This document shows positions 11,201 to 22,549 of a stretch of 64,000 bases of DNA, in pieces. Positions within the stretch are counted from its first letter, which is position 1. Every line of letters starts with the position of its first letter. The stretch is taken from contig JAEMWC010001188.1 in assembly GCA_016490735.1 (NCBI GenBank), positions 42,501-106,500 of the forward strand, in the 5' to 3' direction. Below the pieces are notes generated by a model. It saw only the letters and a program-made list of their open reading frames with translations, searched no databases and was not told the DNA's origin. Position numbers and translations under genes: made by a program. The DNA is from Pachyseris speciosa (taxonomy: Eukaryota; Cnidaria; Anthozoa; Scleractinia; Pachyseridae).

Positions 11201-13332
11201 AGGTGGTTCATCAATGTTCGTCGTAGTGTCGCACATTTCATGTCTCTTTCTTTCGGGACACCTAACCCAGTGGCCTTTCTCTAAAAAAAGAAATATGGAT
11301 TAAGAAAAGTTAGTTGTGGTAGTTTCAAATTATGGTCAATTATGTTTTAACAGGCCAATGTTGATATACCAGAACTTGAAAGAACTCGTACGCCGCATGA
11401 CACTTGTTTTTAACTGAAGGAAAAGTGTTCTTTCAACGTACTTGCAAAATTCAAAATCAAATTTTAAATCCAAACGTTTCAGGCTTCGCCATTATCAATG
11501 CTAATATATCATTACCCAATACATTCTATACCTTGACCAAAAAATTTCCAATATCTCTGCCTGTTTAGCTCCCCGCAAAAACACATTTGATCCACAGTTC
11601 ATTCCACGCTTCCACTTTGGCATAATCCGTACTGTACGGTTTTTCAACATCTGTAATAATATTTTAAGAGAAATACAATTTAGCAAGAGTAGCCCCAATA
11701 AAGGTGTATGATTTTATCTTGGCTTTTGCGATCGATCTTCTTAACGTGGCTAACCTTTAAACCATCGCTGCTTGAACTCTCTCACACATTGACTGTTTCT
11801 AAGAAAAATTTAAAAATAAACCCGAGGCTGAGATTTAAAAAATATATAGTAATTTTTTTGAAATTTTTCAAATACAATACAGTGATATGTTTTAAACCAA
11901 ACCTTTTAAAGTTCAATGTAAGGGCACGATACAGAACGAGAAACCAACACTGGTCAACACTTGTAGAGTAAGCCACGTCTTACCAATTTTCATTTTTTGT
12001 AAATCCACTTCTTGTTTCGGCGTCCTTTTGTACCCGTCTCTCGGAACCTGGGAAGTCTTCGTCAGCTTTGATAGAAGGGTGGTATCGTCACACGTAGCTT
12101 TCTTCGTGAACTGTTTCTTTGTAGTAAGGATTAACGGTGCTTTGTATTGGGTTTCTCTGAGTTCAACTAAAAAAGGGGAATTGTCACCAAGATAAGAAAA
12201 AAGCATAAATGTCATAAATACTAAATGAAATATGGGTACCGCTACAGACATTTAAACACACATAGATAGGTAGAGACATTTAAACACAGATACCATGTAG
12301 CTCATAATCTCTTGGGTTCTGTCTGATGTCTCTATAACAGCTCGTCCACGTCTCGTCATCAATTACTTTGTAATTTTTAGGCTTCTTTTGTCCATCGTTT
12401 GCAGCTTTTTGATGAACGTTTATGACTACAAGATAGTCTAAAACATTTTGCTTTCTAAGATGATCAGAAACCTACAAGGCGAAACAGCCAAATATAGTCT
12501 CAACGTTACACACAATATGAAGGCGTTTTGGGGTTTAAACAAATTGTTTTTAAAATCAGTGTTCACTGAATTAACCCTTCGATCAGGCGTTCTTTTTTAT
12601 CTTTTTCGTTAAGGAAGGAAACGGAAAAAGAAGAAACACTTAATACATTCGTCATTTATGGGTCACCTTTGGTGTTTACGAGATATAATTCACTCAATAT
12701 GATTAAATATTTGAAATGAAGAAAATGAAGAAACGATAACAAATGATAATAGAATATTAAGTAATAAATTTGGTCTAGAATGCCTTCAAGGGTTGTCAGG
12801 ATTTGACCACAGTGATCAGGTCTGTCATGTTTGTAACTCGCTGTCTTGACCGCCCACAAATGTCAAACAACAAAAACGATCAACGAGTTTGTGTTTTATT
12901 TCAAATATTTAATCATATTGAGTGAATTATATCTTGCATTTGCGGTCAAGACAGCGAGTTACAAACATGACAGACCTGGTCACTTTGGTCAAACCCTGAC
13001 AACCATTGAAGACATTCTAGACCAAATTTATTACTTAATATTATATTATCATTTGTTATCGTTTCTTCATTTTGTCGACTTAGGTCTTGAATGGAACTAA
13101 ATACTTAAGTCGATGATTTCTCCCTATAAAAACCGTAAAAACAACAAAGTTGACCACGAGTGTTGGTCAGTGATATGCTTACCTTAGCTTTTAAGCGTTT
13201 CTCAAGAGCTTGCAAGTTTCCCTGCTCACATAACGTCGTTCGACACCACCACGGCCTTACAGAAGGCGTCTCGGTATCTTTTGAGTTGATGGTATATAGA
13301 GAATACTTGACTTCTAAGTCGAGATCTGCCAT
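8272..13332 (-). pseudogene. Seven-exon gene for a large Cys-rich protein, possibly transposase-derived, degraded
   Basis: Exons fit by splice site and phase: 13332-13183 (ATG, MADLDLEVKY), 12471-12294, 12166-11984, 11650-11583, 11278-11013, 10865-10692 and 10375-8272 (stop TGA). Every junction up to exon 7 keeps frame, e.g. G+TT between exons 2 and 3 and AG+A between exons 6 and 7. The N-terminus is charged, with WVRCPERKRH in exon 5 and an acidic Ser/Asp stretch in exon 6. Exon 7 has MSGDATAIKLGG, a Cys-rich block (CLACLDR to CIQC, about 9650-9470) and WASDSEANNRKAM, which could be spaced acidic residues of an RNase H-like fold; this is inference. Exon 7 carries one-base frameshifts near 10310, 10040, 9330 and 8700 and a TAG near 10000. 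I do not recognise a named family. Exon 4-5 boundaries are the least certain. Confidence 0.65.
12680..13075. repeat. Inverted duplication inside intron 1 of the degraded gene
   Basis: A block at 12721-12852 is repeated in reverse complement at about 12940-13075 at roughly nine in ten identity. A second short block at 12680-12720 is repeated in reverse complement at 12899-12935. The order is therefore Y' X' Y X. Both halves are open over about 60 codons, but nothing suggests a real protein. Confidence 0.75.
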
Positions 13333-13724
13333 GAATAAACTGTGACCTCAATTGTATTCTGCAGACAGCGAGGTTAAAGATCAGCGACACCACCAGCATG
13401 AGGTCACATGATACGAATGAAATCGAATCCATTGGTTAGTGGGTTCTCATTGACGTCATTAATGTCATTAATGATTACATTATCAGTGGACTATTTTTTG
13501 TCGTTTTCAGCCTTGTGATCCCTTCTAATGGCATCATGCGGTCTCGCGGCAGCGACTGTAAACCACTGTTGACACCGTTGTCAAAATCGCAGTGAAATGT
13601 GGTCAAATGCCAAAAATAACAGATATTTTCTTTAGTGTTTACGATTTTTGACAGTTTTATATCTAAGTGTTCAATTCGATCACGCAAATTTTGGTCAATT
13701 TTCAGACCTTCGCTTCAATCTTAA
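13333..13724. other. Upstream region of the degraded gene, up to the TTAA transposon
   Basis: Contains the presumed promoter side of the minus-strand gene. No TATA-like box or repeat was recognised with confidence. A TGACGTCATTAATGTCATTA phrase at about 13,450 resembles a CRE/bZIP site but could be chance. The last four bases (TTAA, 13721-13724) are the left target site of the transposon. Confidence 0.3.
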
Positions 13725-14717
13725 GAGCACCTGTCCCTAAAAATCAAACATATCTCGGCAGGGGTGGAAAATTCGATTTCTTTCATATTTTAATGTTCGA
13801 TAGGTTAGGATCTAACGAAAATCACTGTATAATTTTTTCGGTGAAATATCTTTTCATTTCAAAGAAAAATGCAAATAACGAAAATCCGTTAAAAATCGTC
13901 AATTGAGGCGCTAAATAATTACACAGGTTTGAGAGCCTCACGTGCAAAAACAAATCATTCTACTGTCTTTAAACCACTCAAATATTAGTTAACAATCTCT
14001 AAATATCTGTTGGAATGATTTTGGGGAATATTGCATTGTTCTTTGCATAAGAAATAATTTAATTTCGAAGGAAAACAATTTCAATGCAGTAAAAGTACTT
14101 CATGAATAAAATTGATTTTCACCATGTGCGAAACCTTCAAATCGAGTAAGCTTCTGGTGGTTGAATGTTGGAAGGATGGTCTATAGATTCCTGTGAAAAT
14201 ATCTTTGGGCAAATGAATAAGAGCGGCGCGAGAGCGTTTCAAAGTCCGTAAAAAATGCAAATATTTGACCTTCGGCGGTGAACTCTGAAGTTGCGCAGAG
14301 ACATAAAATTTCACTGCGTGTACATATCTTAAGACTCTTAATCCATATTAGGTTAAACTAAGGACTTACAAAAACATTTGGAAATGTTCTAACCTTATAT
14401 TATGTTATAAAAGACAGGTCCAAAGGCCATTTAAGCACGATTCTCTGTTCGCTCGTCGCCTAAGTTTGAGCTCTGTTTGTAACATCCGATGTACACCGCT
14501 TAATCAACGTAGCCAATGGTCGAATACCAATCTTTGATCAACTTTCGGCGCATTTCATTACAACCGCATCCTCTACGACGGCTTTGTCATTTGTTTAGTA
14601 TTTCTTGGTTAATAGTCCTCGAAATTATTACATCTGATCGCTGTTAGAATGGTACAAAGGTCGTCGTTTACAGTCCATACTGCATTGCAGACAGCCGTTT
14701 GATCGTCACGCAATGCA
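13725..14717 (+). repeat. Left terminal inverted repeat of the TTAA transposon
   Basis: Pairs base for base with 20846-21834 in reverse complement, with small indels and substitutions. The outer phrases (GGTGGAAAATTCGATTTC) and inner phrases (AAGACAGGTCCAAAGG, CGTCACGCAATG) are shared. No coding is seen in it. Confidence 0.85.
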
Positions 14718-15360
14718 ATGTCCTGGGCAGTTAGGGGGTGCTTCATTACTAAACAAGAACATACTCAAGGCAACAAGAACAACAATAATTAAGTACGTTC
14801 TTTCTCCCTTACTAAAATCTAGATAATCATTTATTTTATCAGTTCGCGCGCGTGGGCTGGGTTGTTAGGAGCGTTGGCAGGGGGGATGGGGTTTACAGAA
14901 CTTACTGATAAAGATCACTTCAACCATTCATCTTTTAAATACAATAAATCCTAGTATGAAACCATCAACGAAAAATATTGCCTTTCTTTTGCTTCCTGAG
15001 TGAGTGCTTTCCTAAGAGAACATTGAATAACTCTATTTTTTTTTTCGTCTTACTGAAAGCCTGGGTAACCTGTGCCCTCTAACGGGTGGTTATTCATTTG
15101 AGTGTTACAAAGTACTTTTTTGGGGGGTATTTTTTGTTTAGAAACTATCAAATTTATGATTTCTAAATTAAACAGTAACTAATTTAAATTTCTTACTAAA
15201 TTTAAAAATAAAATCTCTGGAAAATTCAGTCGAATTTATGGCTTCTACAGAGGCAGCTATTCGGCGTGAGAAAAAATCGCTTAATTTAATTTTGTGGCTT
15301 CCAAAGTAAACTTGGCGACGTTTGTTTGAACTTTTTAAAGTCAAGGCTGTGACAGTGAAA
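14718..15360 (+). promoter_or_regulatory. Leader and presumed promoter region of the transposase-like gene
   Basis: Lies between the TIR and the ATG at 15361. No TATA box or known motif was pinned down. The ATG has A at -3 and G at +4, a good eukaryotic start context. An upstream frame from 15322 is open, but its first codon is TTG. Confidence 0.35.
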
Positions 15361-18300
15361 ATGGAAGGTTGTTGTTCTTTTAAAGCCCTTGTTGGGGGAA
15401 TTTGTAGCTATGACGCTAAAGACCGAAAGCGTGACACTGAAATTGTTCCGCTACTGTCGTGTCGTAAGGACATCAACAGTCACAAGTCCCTGTATAAATT
15501 TACCGGGCCAAAAGATGAGGTTGAACTGATTTTATGTCGAGCGGCTATGTTTACAAGGAGGAAAAGCTTGAGCTCCATGACGATATGTCCAAACCACCGA
15601 TCAAAACTAGGAATAGGTTGGAGCAGAGGGTCCAGCACCAGGTGCAAGGTTCCGGAAGAAATTTCGAACCATGGCAAAGGGAAAGGAGTGTGGCCAAAAG
15701 GTGAAAGAGGGCTGGGGAAGAAGGAGTCCGAGGTTATCTTAAAGAAGACTGGTTCGTTCGTACAAGTTGGGTCAGGTAAGTTTTATTTTTCACTGTGTAG
15801 GTTAATTAACAATTATCCTGGGAAATCGCGCCGAATATCGCCTGATAGCCGACGAATCCGTAGGTCGAGTTGGCTAAAATCAATAATGAGACAGTACAAT
15901 TTTCTGCGGTTATTGCAAAAAGCTGGAAAATCGTATATTTAACAATTATCCTGTGAAATGGCGCGAAAATATCGCCTGATACTTAGCCGAAGAGGCCGTA
16001 GGCCGAGCTGGCTAAAATCAGGCGATAATCCGCAAGATTGAGCAGGATAATTGTTTTCAGTGTTATTGACAATGACAAGCACAATTTTCTGTGCTTATTG
16101 CAAAACAAGCTGGAAAATCCGCTAGTTTTGTTAGCGACACAAAAAATTACGTATATATCGCAGGAGATCTGTTGAGAACGCACGACGAATCGTCTGAGCT
16201 TACTGTGACCATATTTGGACATTGTCACAATGTAAGGAATGAGAAACTGGGTTATCAATGTCAACCTAATGGTGTTTCCTATTCGTCATTCAGGTGTATG
16301 TAGAAAATGTAGAGAGAAGATGAAAGATCTGACAGATATTGAGGGGCATGATTCTCCGGATCCGATTTCACAAATGAGAATTGATTTCGATATCGATGAT
16401 CAGATGGCAAGAATGGCGTTGGTGAGTACGCGGCAGTTCACATGATTTGAGATATAAGAGTTACTACTTCACTAGCGCTGGTGGGTTAGTGGCATAGACC
16501 AGGTTTCCCGCCTCCCCATGTGCAAGAAACGACAACGCCCAAATGACGGCACAAAGACGACGTCATTAGGTTATATGTCTATGTTCTATAAGAGAGGCTT
16601 AGTTTCTTGTTTTCTTCATTACGTGTACATAAGGCAGTCCATATCTAAGGACGAAAGGAAATGGCTGAAATACTTATGCGTACTGTTAGAGCTTTCCGAG
16701 CACGAGTAAAGGACTGGCGACGATTCTGATGAGCTTACACCTATGGACTCATAGATACGGTATTTCATGCTTACATAACTTCGTAAACAAAGCTACAAGT
16801 GAATGCATACCGTTCAACTTTGTGCTCATTTGTGTTACTAAGTTTAAGACGTCGCTCAAATATTGTAGTAAGTGGTGCTAATTCTAACGGTAATAAAGCT
16901 TGGATTTTTTTATCCGTAGGATGATGACGTGGTAACCTTTAACCCTAATACTGTAAGTCCAGTATCGCCTCGGACACCAAAAAGTGAATTTTCGAATGTC
17001 GAAACACCATCAAGTATCTATCAACCGTCTGAAGGTGTTGCAACTCCATCTGGAGATGACTGTGAAGCACGTACCACTTCAAGAGAAAAACTTAATTCAT
17101 TTTTGGCTTCCAGAGACATTAGTCCCATCCGTTATTCAATGATTACGCCTTGGGATGAAGCTGCAGAAAGAACAAAACGGTTTCACATACGCAAAGCGAG
17201 GCAGGTTGTCATTACCGCTTTGGAGGAAATAGCACCTCATAGCGCAGAGATGTTGCTCAACTCCATGCAATCATCTAAAGAAGACGAACGCGACATCGAT
17301 TCTACGTTGATGGGAGTTCTTGTCGAGTGCTATCAAAACGCAAGTCACTGGAGCACCCGTAGACAGATACTGTCGATCATGGCTGATAAGGTCAGCTTTA
17401 AAGTAGTCAAAACTTGGATACCTAATCTTTCCCAGTACAGATACAATGTCGCGCGACACCATATCTTACTTCATGGTAGAGGCTCTGCCGTTCCTTTAGC
17501 TGAAAACACAAGAATGAAAGTCACACCAGAAAAACTTGACCACTTCTTGGCATTCATTACCAGTCCATATGTAATGCAAGATTTACCATTCGGTGAGAAA
17601 ACCTTGAAGTTGTCCTCAAACACCGAGATTAAGATCCCAAACGTAGTGAGGACCATGATTCCCGAACGGATTGTCCAACAGTATCAGTGCTATTGCCATG
17701 AGACTGGATTTGTCCCCATGAGCCGCTCTACACTCTGTAGGATACTGAAAGTCTGCTCCGCGTCGGTGCGCAAGTCTTTGCAAGGACTTGACTATGTCTC
17801 GGCGGAGGGCGCAAAGGCCTTTGACGAATTGGCAGATGTCATTGACAAGCTAGGAGACAACTATGGCAAAGGACTCTCATGGGCAAAAGACCAAAACGAG
17901 AAATTAAAGATGGCAAAACGCTATCTTAAAGGTGACTTTAAGGTAGGTCTATATAATTACATACAATAAATTTCGAATTCAGTTTTCCTCGAGTTATCTT
18001 CAGTAGCCTTGAAGAATACGTTTGTTTTAGCATCCTTTTTTGTTTTGAAATATTTTTCTATCGATATGAACTATTTTCTGGCGTCTCGAGAAAAAGTGAA
18101 AGAAGGTGGAGTTTTTGACGTTACTTGACGTCATACACGTCACAATGAACAGATAAATACCGCTTCTTGTAAAGCAAGCTGCAGACTCTGAGCTCAAGTA
18201 ATAATGCTTTCAAGGTGCATTGAAAAATGCATTAATTCATGAAGGAAATGCAAAAGAAATTAATTTTTAATAAGTGTCTTTATATGTGATAAAGACACGG

Positions 18301-20382
18301 CTAAATTTTACATCCGATTCTCTTGGCCAAAATAACCCGAAATCTCAATTTTAGTATAAGAGTGGATAGATGTACAGTAAAGCTTTTTAAGCCGTTCAGT
18401 AAATTCGCAATTCATGTTTTATCAAGTCCTAAAACACTCGGCCGCGCCTTGTGTTTTAAACTTGATAAAACACTCCTGCTCATTTATTAAACATTACATA
18501 ACATCAACCCCCCCCCTCCCCCCTTGGGGTATACGCTTGCATGTATTGCACGTTCGCCGGTCAATCCCTGAAAACGAAATGACTTATATTGCGCTGTGAC
18601 GTTTTAGTGCTGATTACGTACCCGGATTCAGTTGTTTTATATTTAAATTTTCATAACATTGTCGGTGGAAAGACGTAGAATAGATTTCCCACCATTATCA
18701 TTCGATCATTGCAGGTACACGTATCACCAAGTTCCAGAGTTCCAGATCATTGTAGAAACTACGCCCTCAGTTTTCAAGGTGATTCCGATTACGTCGGCAG
18801 CTGTAATCATGATCACGATCTTAGATGTGATCGGTGCGACTTGTTCACGAATGCAGTCAGTGAAATTGTGTCTGCTCTGTCATATGTTGATATTTCAAGT
18901 GATGAGAAAGGTGAAATGAAATATGTCGTTTCTTTAGCTAAAAAGAAAATCGAAGCATGGAAAGCTCATTTAATCCGAACAATCAACCAAGATGAAGCGC
19001 GGCTTGATGTCTTAAAGAACCTAGACGCTCAGTCTGTACTTTTAGTCATGGATTGGGCCATGAAATACCTCCCAAGAAAATATCGCGAGAGCCAATCCGA
19101 TTGGTTTGGAAAACGGGGTATTTCATGGCACGTAGCCACCGCCATGAGAAAGTCCGAAGGTCAACTTCAAATGCTGACGTTTGTGCACATTTTTCAAAGC
19201 TGTAATCAAGACAGCGCCACAGTTTTGGCTATCATTGACGATGTCTTGAACCAGCTCAAGACAACAATGCCTGACCTAAATCGTGTGCATTTCAGACAGG
19301 ATAATGCTGGATGCTACCACAGTGCATCCACATTACTGGCAATTCAGCAGGTAGCTAAGAAGTACGACGTAAACGTCAGACTGGATTTTTCAGACCCACA
19401 AGGGGGCAAAGGGTCGTGTGACCGCAAAGCAGCGACTATTAAGAATCACATTAGAATATATCTAAACTCTGGTCAAGACGTGGAGACTGCCGATCAAATG
19501 AAGAATGCCATAGAGTCCTCTGGTGGTGTTCCTGGAGTAAGGGCTACGCTATGCGATACACAAGATATTCCCAAGTCCGCACCTTTAAAGTGGGACGGAG
19601 TTAGCTTCATCAATAATATTGAATATGGCAGTGAGGGAATGAGAGTCTGGAGATCGTATGCAGTTGGCCCTGGTAAATTCCTGCCGTGGAGTCAATTTAA
19701 TTTTCCGGAAAGCTACTCCGTACCAGTGCTAAACACATTGAAGGAGGCCATAATTCCAAAAGCTCAATTTACTGCAATCATATCGAGGATAAAATCACCT
19801 CAAACGCAGCACGAAGAAGTTCAATTGGCATTGAAAGCAGAACCATCATATGAACAGAGTGACGAGGACAAAGAGTGTCACGATAAACTGTTTTCATGTC
19901 CTGAAGAGGGATGCATAAAATCCTTTCACAGATTTTCGTCCCTTCAACATCATCTTGACATCGGAAGGCACAGCTATGCTCTAGAGAATGAAACGCTTTT
20001 TGATAAGGCAATGAAGTCATATGCAACAAAACTAGAACAGGGTATTTCCATTGTTGAGAATCCCGTAGAAGTTATTCAGACACAGCAGGCACTGGATTCC
20101 TGCTCATCGTTGCCAATGGGCTGGGCGTTGAAATCCGCCAGTACTCAAAGAACCCGGCTGACCGAAAGCCAGAAACAATACCTCACGGAAGTATTCCAAA
20201 TCGGCGAAAGGACTGGACGCAAAGCTGATCCTTGTAATGTGGCTAAGTCAATGAGGAAGGCCAGAAACGCAGATGGCTCCTGTAAATTTGATTCTTCAAG
20301 CTATCTAACACCTCAGCAAGTTGCAAGTTTCTTTTCACGCCTTGCTGCAAAAAGAGTTACTGCAGCTGAATCTCAGGACTAA
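15361..20382 (+). CDS. Transposase-like protein with DDE-like core and C2H2 finger (4 exons)
   Basis: Exons 15361-15775, 16294-16421, 16920-17942 and 18715-20382 join in frame through GT-AG introns (phases 1, 0, 0) to give 1,077 codons. In order: an N-terminal Cys/His region ([26 protein letters not shown]), a CRKC pair at the exon 1/2 joint, an acidic linker, a helical likely DNA-binding region ([13 protein letters not shown], then [12 protein letters not shown] in exon 3), a Cys/His block ([12 protein letters not shown]) at the start of exon 4, then [10 protein letters not shown] (Asp about 635), [10 protein letters not shown] (Asp about 718) and [17 protein letters not shown] (Asp about 749 and 758). 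These look like spaced catalytic acids of an RNase H-fold transposase. A C2H2 finger (CPEEGC to HLDIGRH) lies near 917. I recall similar uncharacterised cnidarian proteins but cannot name a superfamily. All other splice and coding signals look intact. Confidence 0.8.
15808..15880. mobile_element. Partial copy of the intron 1 MITE
   Basis: Starts with AACAATTATCCTG and follows the same body (GCCTGATA, then GTTGGCTAAAATCA) as the full copy at 15941-16055, but lacks the right end. The host sequence after each copy (ACAATTTTCTG, then AGCTGGAAAATC) is itself repeated at about 15895 and 16080, which points to a local duplication. Confidence 0.6.
15941..16055. mobile_element. 115-bp MITE in intron 1 of the transposase-like gene
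   Basis: Ends are perfect inverted repeats: AACAATTATCCTG at 15941-15953 and its complement at 16043-16055. It lies wholly in the intron between 15775 and 16294, so it does not break the gene. Confidence 0.75.
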
Positions 20383-20694
20383 GAAGTTGAACACCAGGAG
20401 GAGATGGAAAGAATCCAGGAACAAAGTATACAAGATTTAAGTAACGAAGTCATGGCTGAAATGTCCTTTCAACATCCCATAATGTATGACACACATAATA
20501 TTTGTGAAATAGTTGCTCGCTGTAAACTCTCAAAGTTTTCTGTACAGATGCTTCAGGACATATGCAATTTTTATCAACTTGACACCTCATCCGTATACAT
20601 CAAACGAAAGAAGCCCTACATTGATCTTTTGACGAATTTAGTACAAAGCTGCAGCTGCAAATCTGAAGAGCAGACTCTAACAGTCACAGCCTAG
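20383..20694 (+). pseudogene. SAP-like C-terminal tail cut off by an in-frame stop
   Basis: After the TAA at 20380-20382 the same frame stays open for 103 codons to a second stop. It reads EVEHQEEMERIQEQS and then a block with SAP-domain spacing (KLSKFSVQMLQDICNFY, ending KKPYIDLL) and a CSCK close. Since it is in frame and follows without a gap, it was probably the natural end of the transposase-like protein, and the TAA is a single-base loss of function or a recent polymorphism. SAP-like regions bind DNA in other proteins; that role is inferred here. Confidence 0.65.
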
Positions 20695-20845
20695 AGGCTT
20701 CATCAAAAGGTCAGGAAAAAAAAACGAAATTCCGTTAACTAAACCTTTTTTTTTAACTTTTCAGTCTTGCGTTTCAATTTTAGAGTTTATACTCTTTCAA
20801 GCCTTTTAGCTCTCGCCCACCCAGTTGAAATGGCTATGACACGCA

Positions 20846-21834
20846 ACATTGCGTGACGAACAAATGGACGCCGGCAATGCAGTATGGACTGTAAGCGCCG
20901 ACATTTTTACCATTATAGCAGCGATCAGATATAATATTTTCGTGCACTATAAACCAAGAAATACTAAACAAATGACTAAGCCGTAGAAGCAGATGCAGTT
21001 GTGATGAAATGCGCCGAAAGTTGATCAAAGATGGGTATTCAAACATTGAATACGTTGACAGTTTGCGCGGTGTACATCGGATGTCACAAACAGAACTTAT
21101 GCGACGAACAACCAGAGAATCGTGCTTAAATGGCCTTTGGACCTGTCTTTTATAACATATTATAAGGTTTGAACATTTCCAAATGTTTTTCTAAGTGCTT
21201 AGTTTAACTTAATATGGGTTAAGACATTCACACGGAGTAAAATTTATGTCTCCCCGCAACTTCAAAGTTCACCGCTGAAGGTCAAATATTTGCATTTTTT
21301 ACGGACTTTGAAACGCTCTCGCTACGCTCTTATTCATTTGCCCAAAGAAATTGTTACAGGAATCCATAGACCATCCTTCCAACATTCAATCACCAGAAGC
21401 TTAATCGATTTGAAGGTTTCGCACATGGTGAAAATCAATTTTATTCATGAAGTATTTTTACTGCATTGAAATTGTATACCTTCGAAATTAAATTATTTCT
21501 TATGCAAAGAACAACGCAATGTTCCCCACAATCATTCCAATAGTTATTTAGAGATTGTTAAATAATATTTAAGTGTTTTAAAGACAGTAGAATGATTTGT
21601 TTTTGCACGCGAGTCTCTCAAACCTGTGTAACTATTTAGCGCCTCAAATGACGTTTTTTAACGGATTTTCATTATTTGCATTTTTCTTTGAAATGAAAAG
21701 ATATTTCGCCGAAGAAACTATACAGTGATTTTCGTTAGATCCTAGCAGGTCGAATATCAAAATATGAAAGAAATCGAATTTTCCACCCTTGCCGCGAAAT
21801 TTGAAATTTGTCTGATTTTTACAGACAGGCGCTC
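20846..21834 (-). repeat. Right terminal inverted repeat of the TTAA transposon
   Basis: Reverse complement of 13725-14717. The outer end is GACAGGCGCTC followed by TTAA at 21835-21838. Confidence 0.85.
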
Positions 21835-21904
21835 TTAAGATCTTCTTTCGTTTTTTCCGCGGTGATCTTCGCGTCTTCGATCTCTTCGCAAATACCCATA
21901 GAGA

Positions 21905-22545
21905 GGCTGTCCTTTCAATTCAGCCATAATAGCTTTGCAGTTTGTCACCACTCGTCCTTGTTTGTCAAACAACTTTCGAATACAGTTTTTCTTATTTCTG
22001 GATTTTTCAAGACCCAAAAATATTTGTTACTTTTTTCTCCTTTTTCATACCAAATAGCTTTGGACCGTATAATGTTTCCACGAGTAATGTAGTCATACTC
22101 AGAATCATATTCATTTTTAAGTTCTTCAAGCCGCAGTATATTCTGTTTTGTAGGATAACAAGCACAAAGTTCCTCACTTTCTTTAAGTTTCTTTTCATGA
22201 TCGGTAAGTTTATTCCTTCTGTCTTTTGCCTTTGTTTTACCATAAGAAATAGTGCATTGTCTGATTTTATATTTGACCAAGTCCCAGAGAAGTCTTTTGT
22301 CTCTCACCTCTCGAAATTCTGTTAGCCAATCTTGGTAACTAGAGGCAATAAGATTAAGGTAGGTGTCATCATTTAAAAGGCTAGAGCTGAAGATCCAATG
22401 TGATGGGCCCCGGACTTTGTCCTCAAAACTATTAATCTGCAGAGTAATGGCCGAGTGGTCAGATTTAGTAGAAGGTATTATATCCGAATCTCTTCAATAA
22501 AGTCCTGAAGATCATCACTAATCAACCAATAATTTTTTTTTCTAT
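21905..22545 (-). pseudogene. Inverted 5' half of a twin-primed L1-like LINE
   Basis: On the minus strand from 22545 down: NYWLISDDLQDF, then the endonuclease end TKSDHSAITLQ, then the linker (RDKRLLWDLVKYKIRQ, TRGNIIRSKAIWYEKGEKS, KAIMAELKG). This is the endonuclease end and linker of an L1/Tx1-type ORF2. It stands head to head with the reverse transcriptase part starting at 22550 on the plus strand. Confidence 0.8.
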
Positions 22546-22549
22546 GGAA

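Larger units (their letters stand above)
13725..21834 (+). mobile_element. 8.1-kb DNA transposon with 1-kb TIRs and TTAA target duplication
   Basis: The first kilobase (13725-14717) and the last (20846-21834) are reverse complements at roughly nine bases in ten. The tips read GAGC(A/G)CCTGTC, and TTAA flanks both sides (13721-13724 and 21835-21838). The interior holds one spliced gene in plus orientation that encodes a transposase-like protein, plus a small MITE in intron 1. TTAA targets are known for piggyBac and Kolobok; the protein does not look like piggyBac to me, so the superfamily is left open. The flanking TTAA sits in a palindromic CTTAAG, so a 2-bp AT duplication is an alternative reading. 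Confidence 0.8.

Noticed and set aside
11708..12251. Overlapping frames on both strands
   Set aside because: They are AT-rich intron sequence; only 11,984-12,166 on the minus strand has splice sites and fits the gene.
16091..16303. Open frame considered as an exon of the transposase-like gene
   Set aside because: It starts with GTG, and the splice phases join exon 1 (15775) directly to 16294 to give GSG-VCRKC. Using this frame breaks the phase.
13725..21834. Maverick/Polinton-type element because of the long TIRs
   Set aside because: No polymer of viral-type genes (polymerase B, integrase, capsid, packaging ATPase) is present and the target site is TTAA, not 6 bp.
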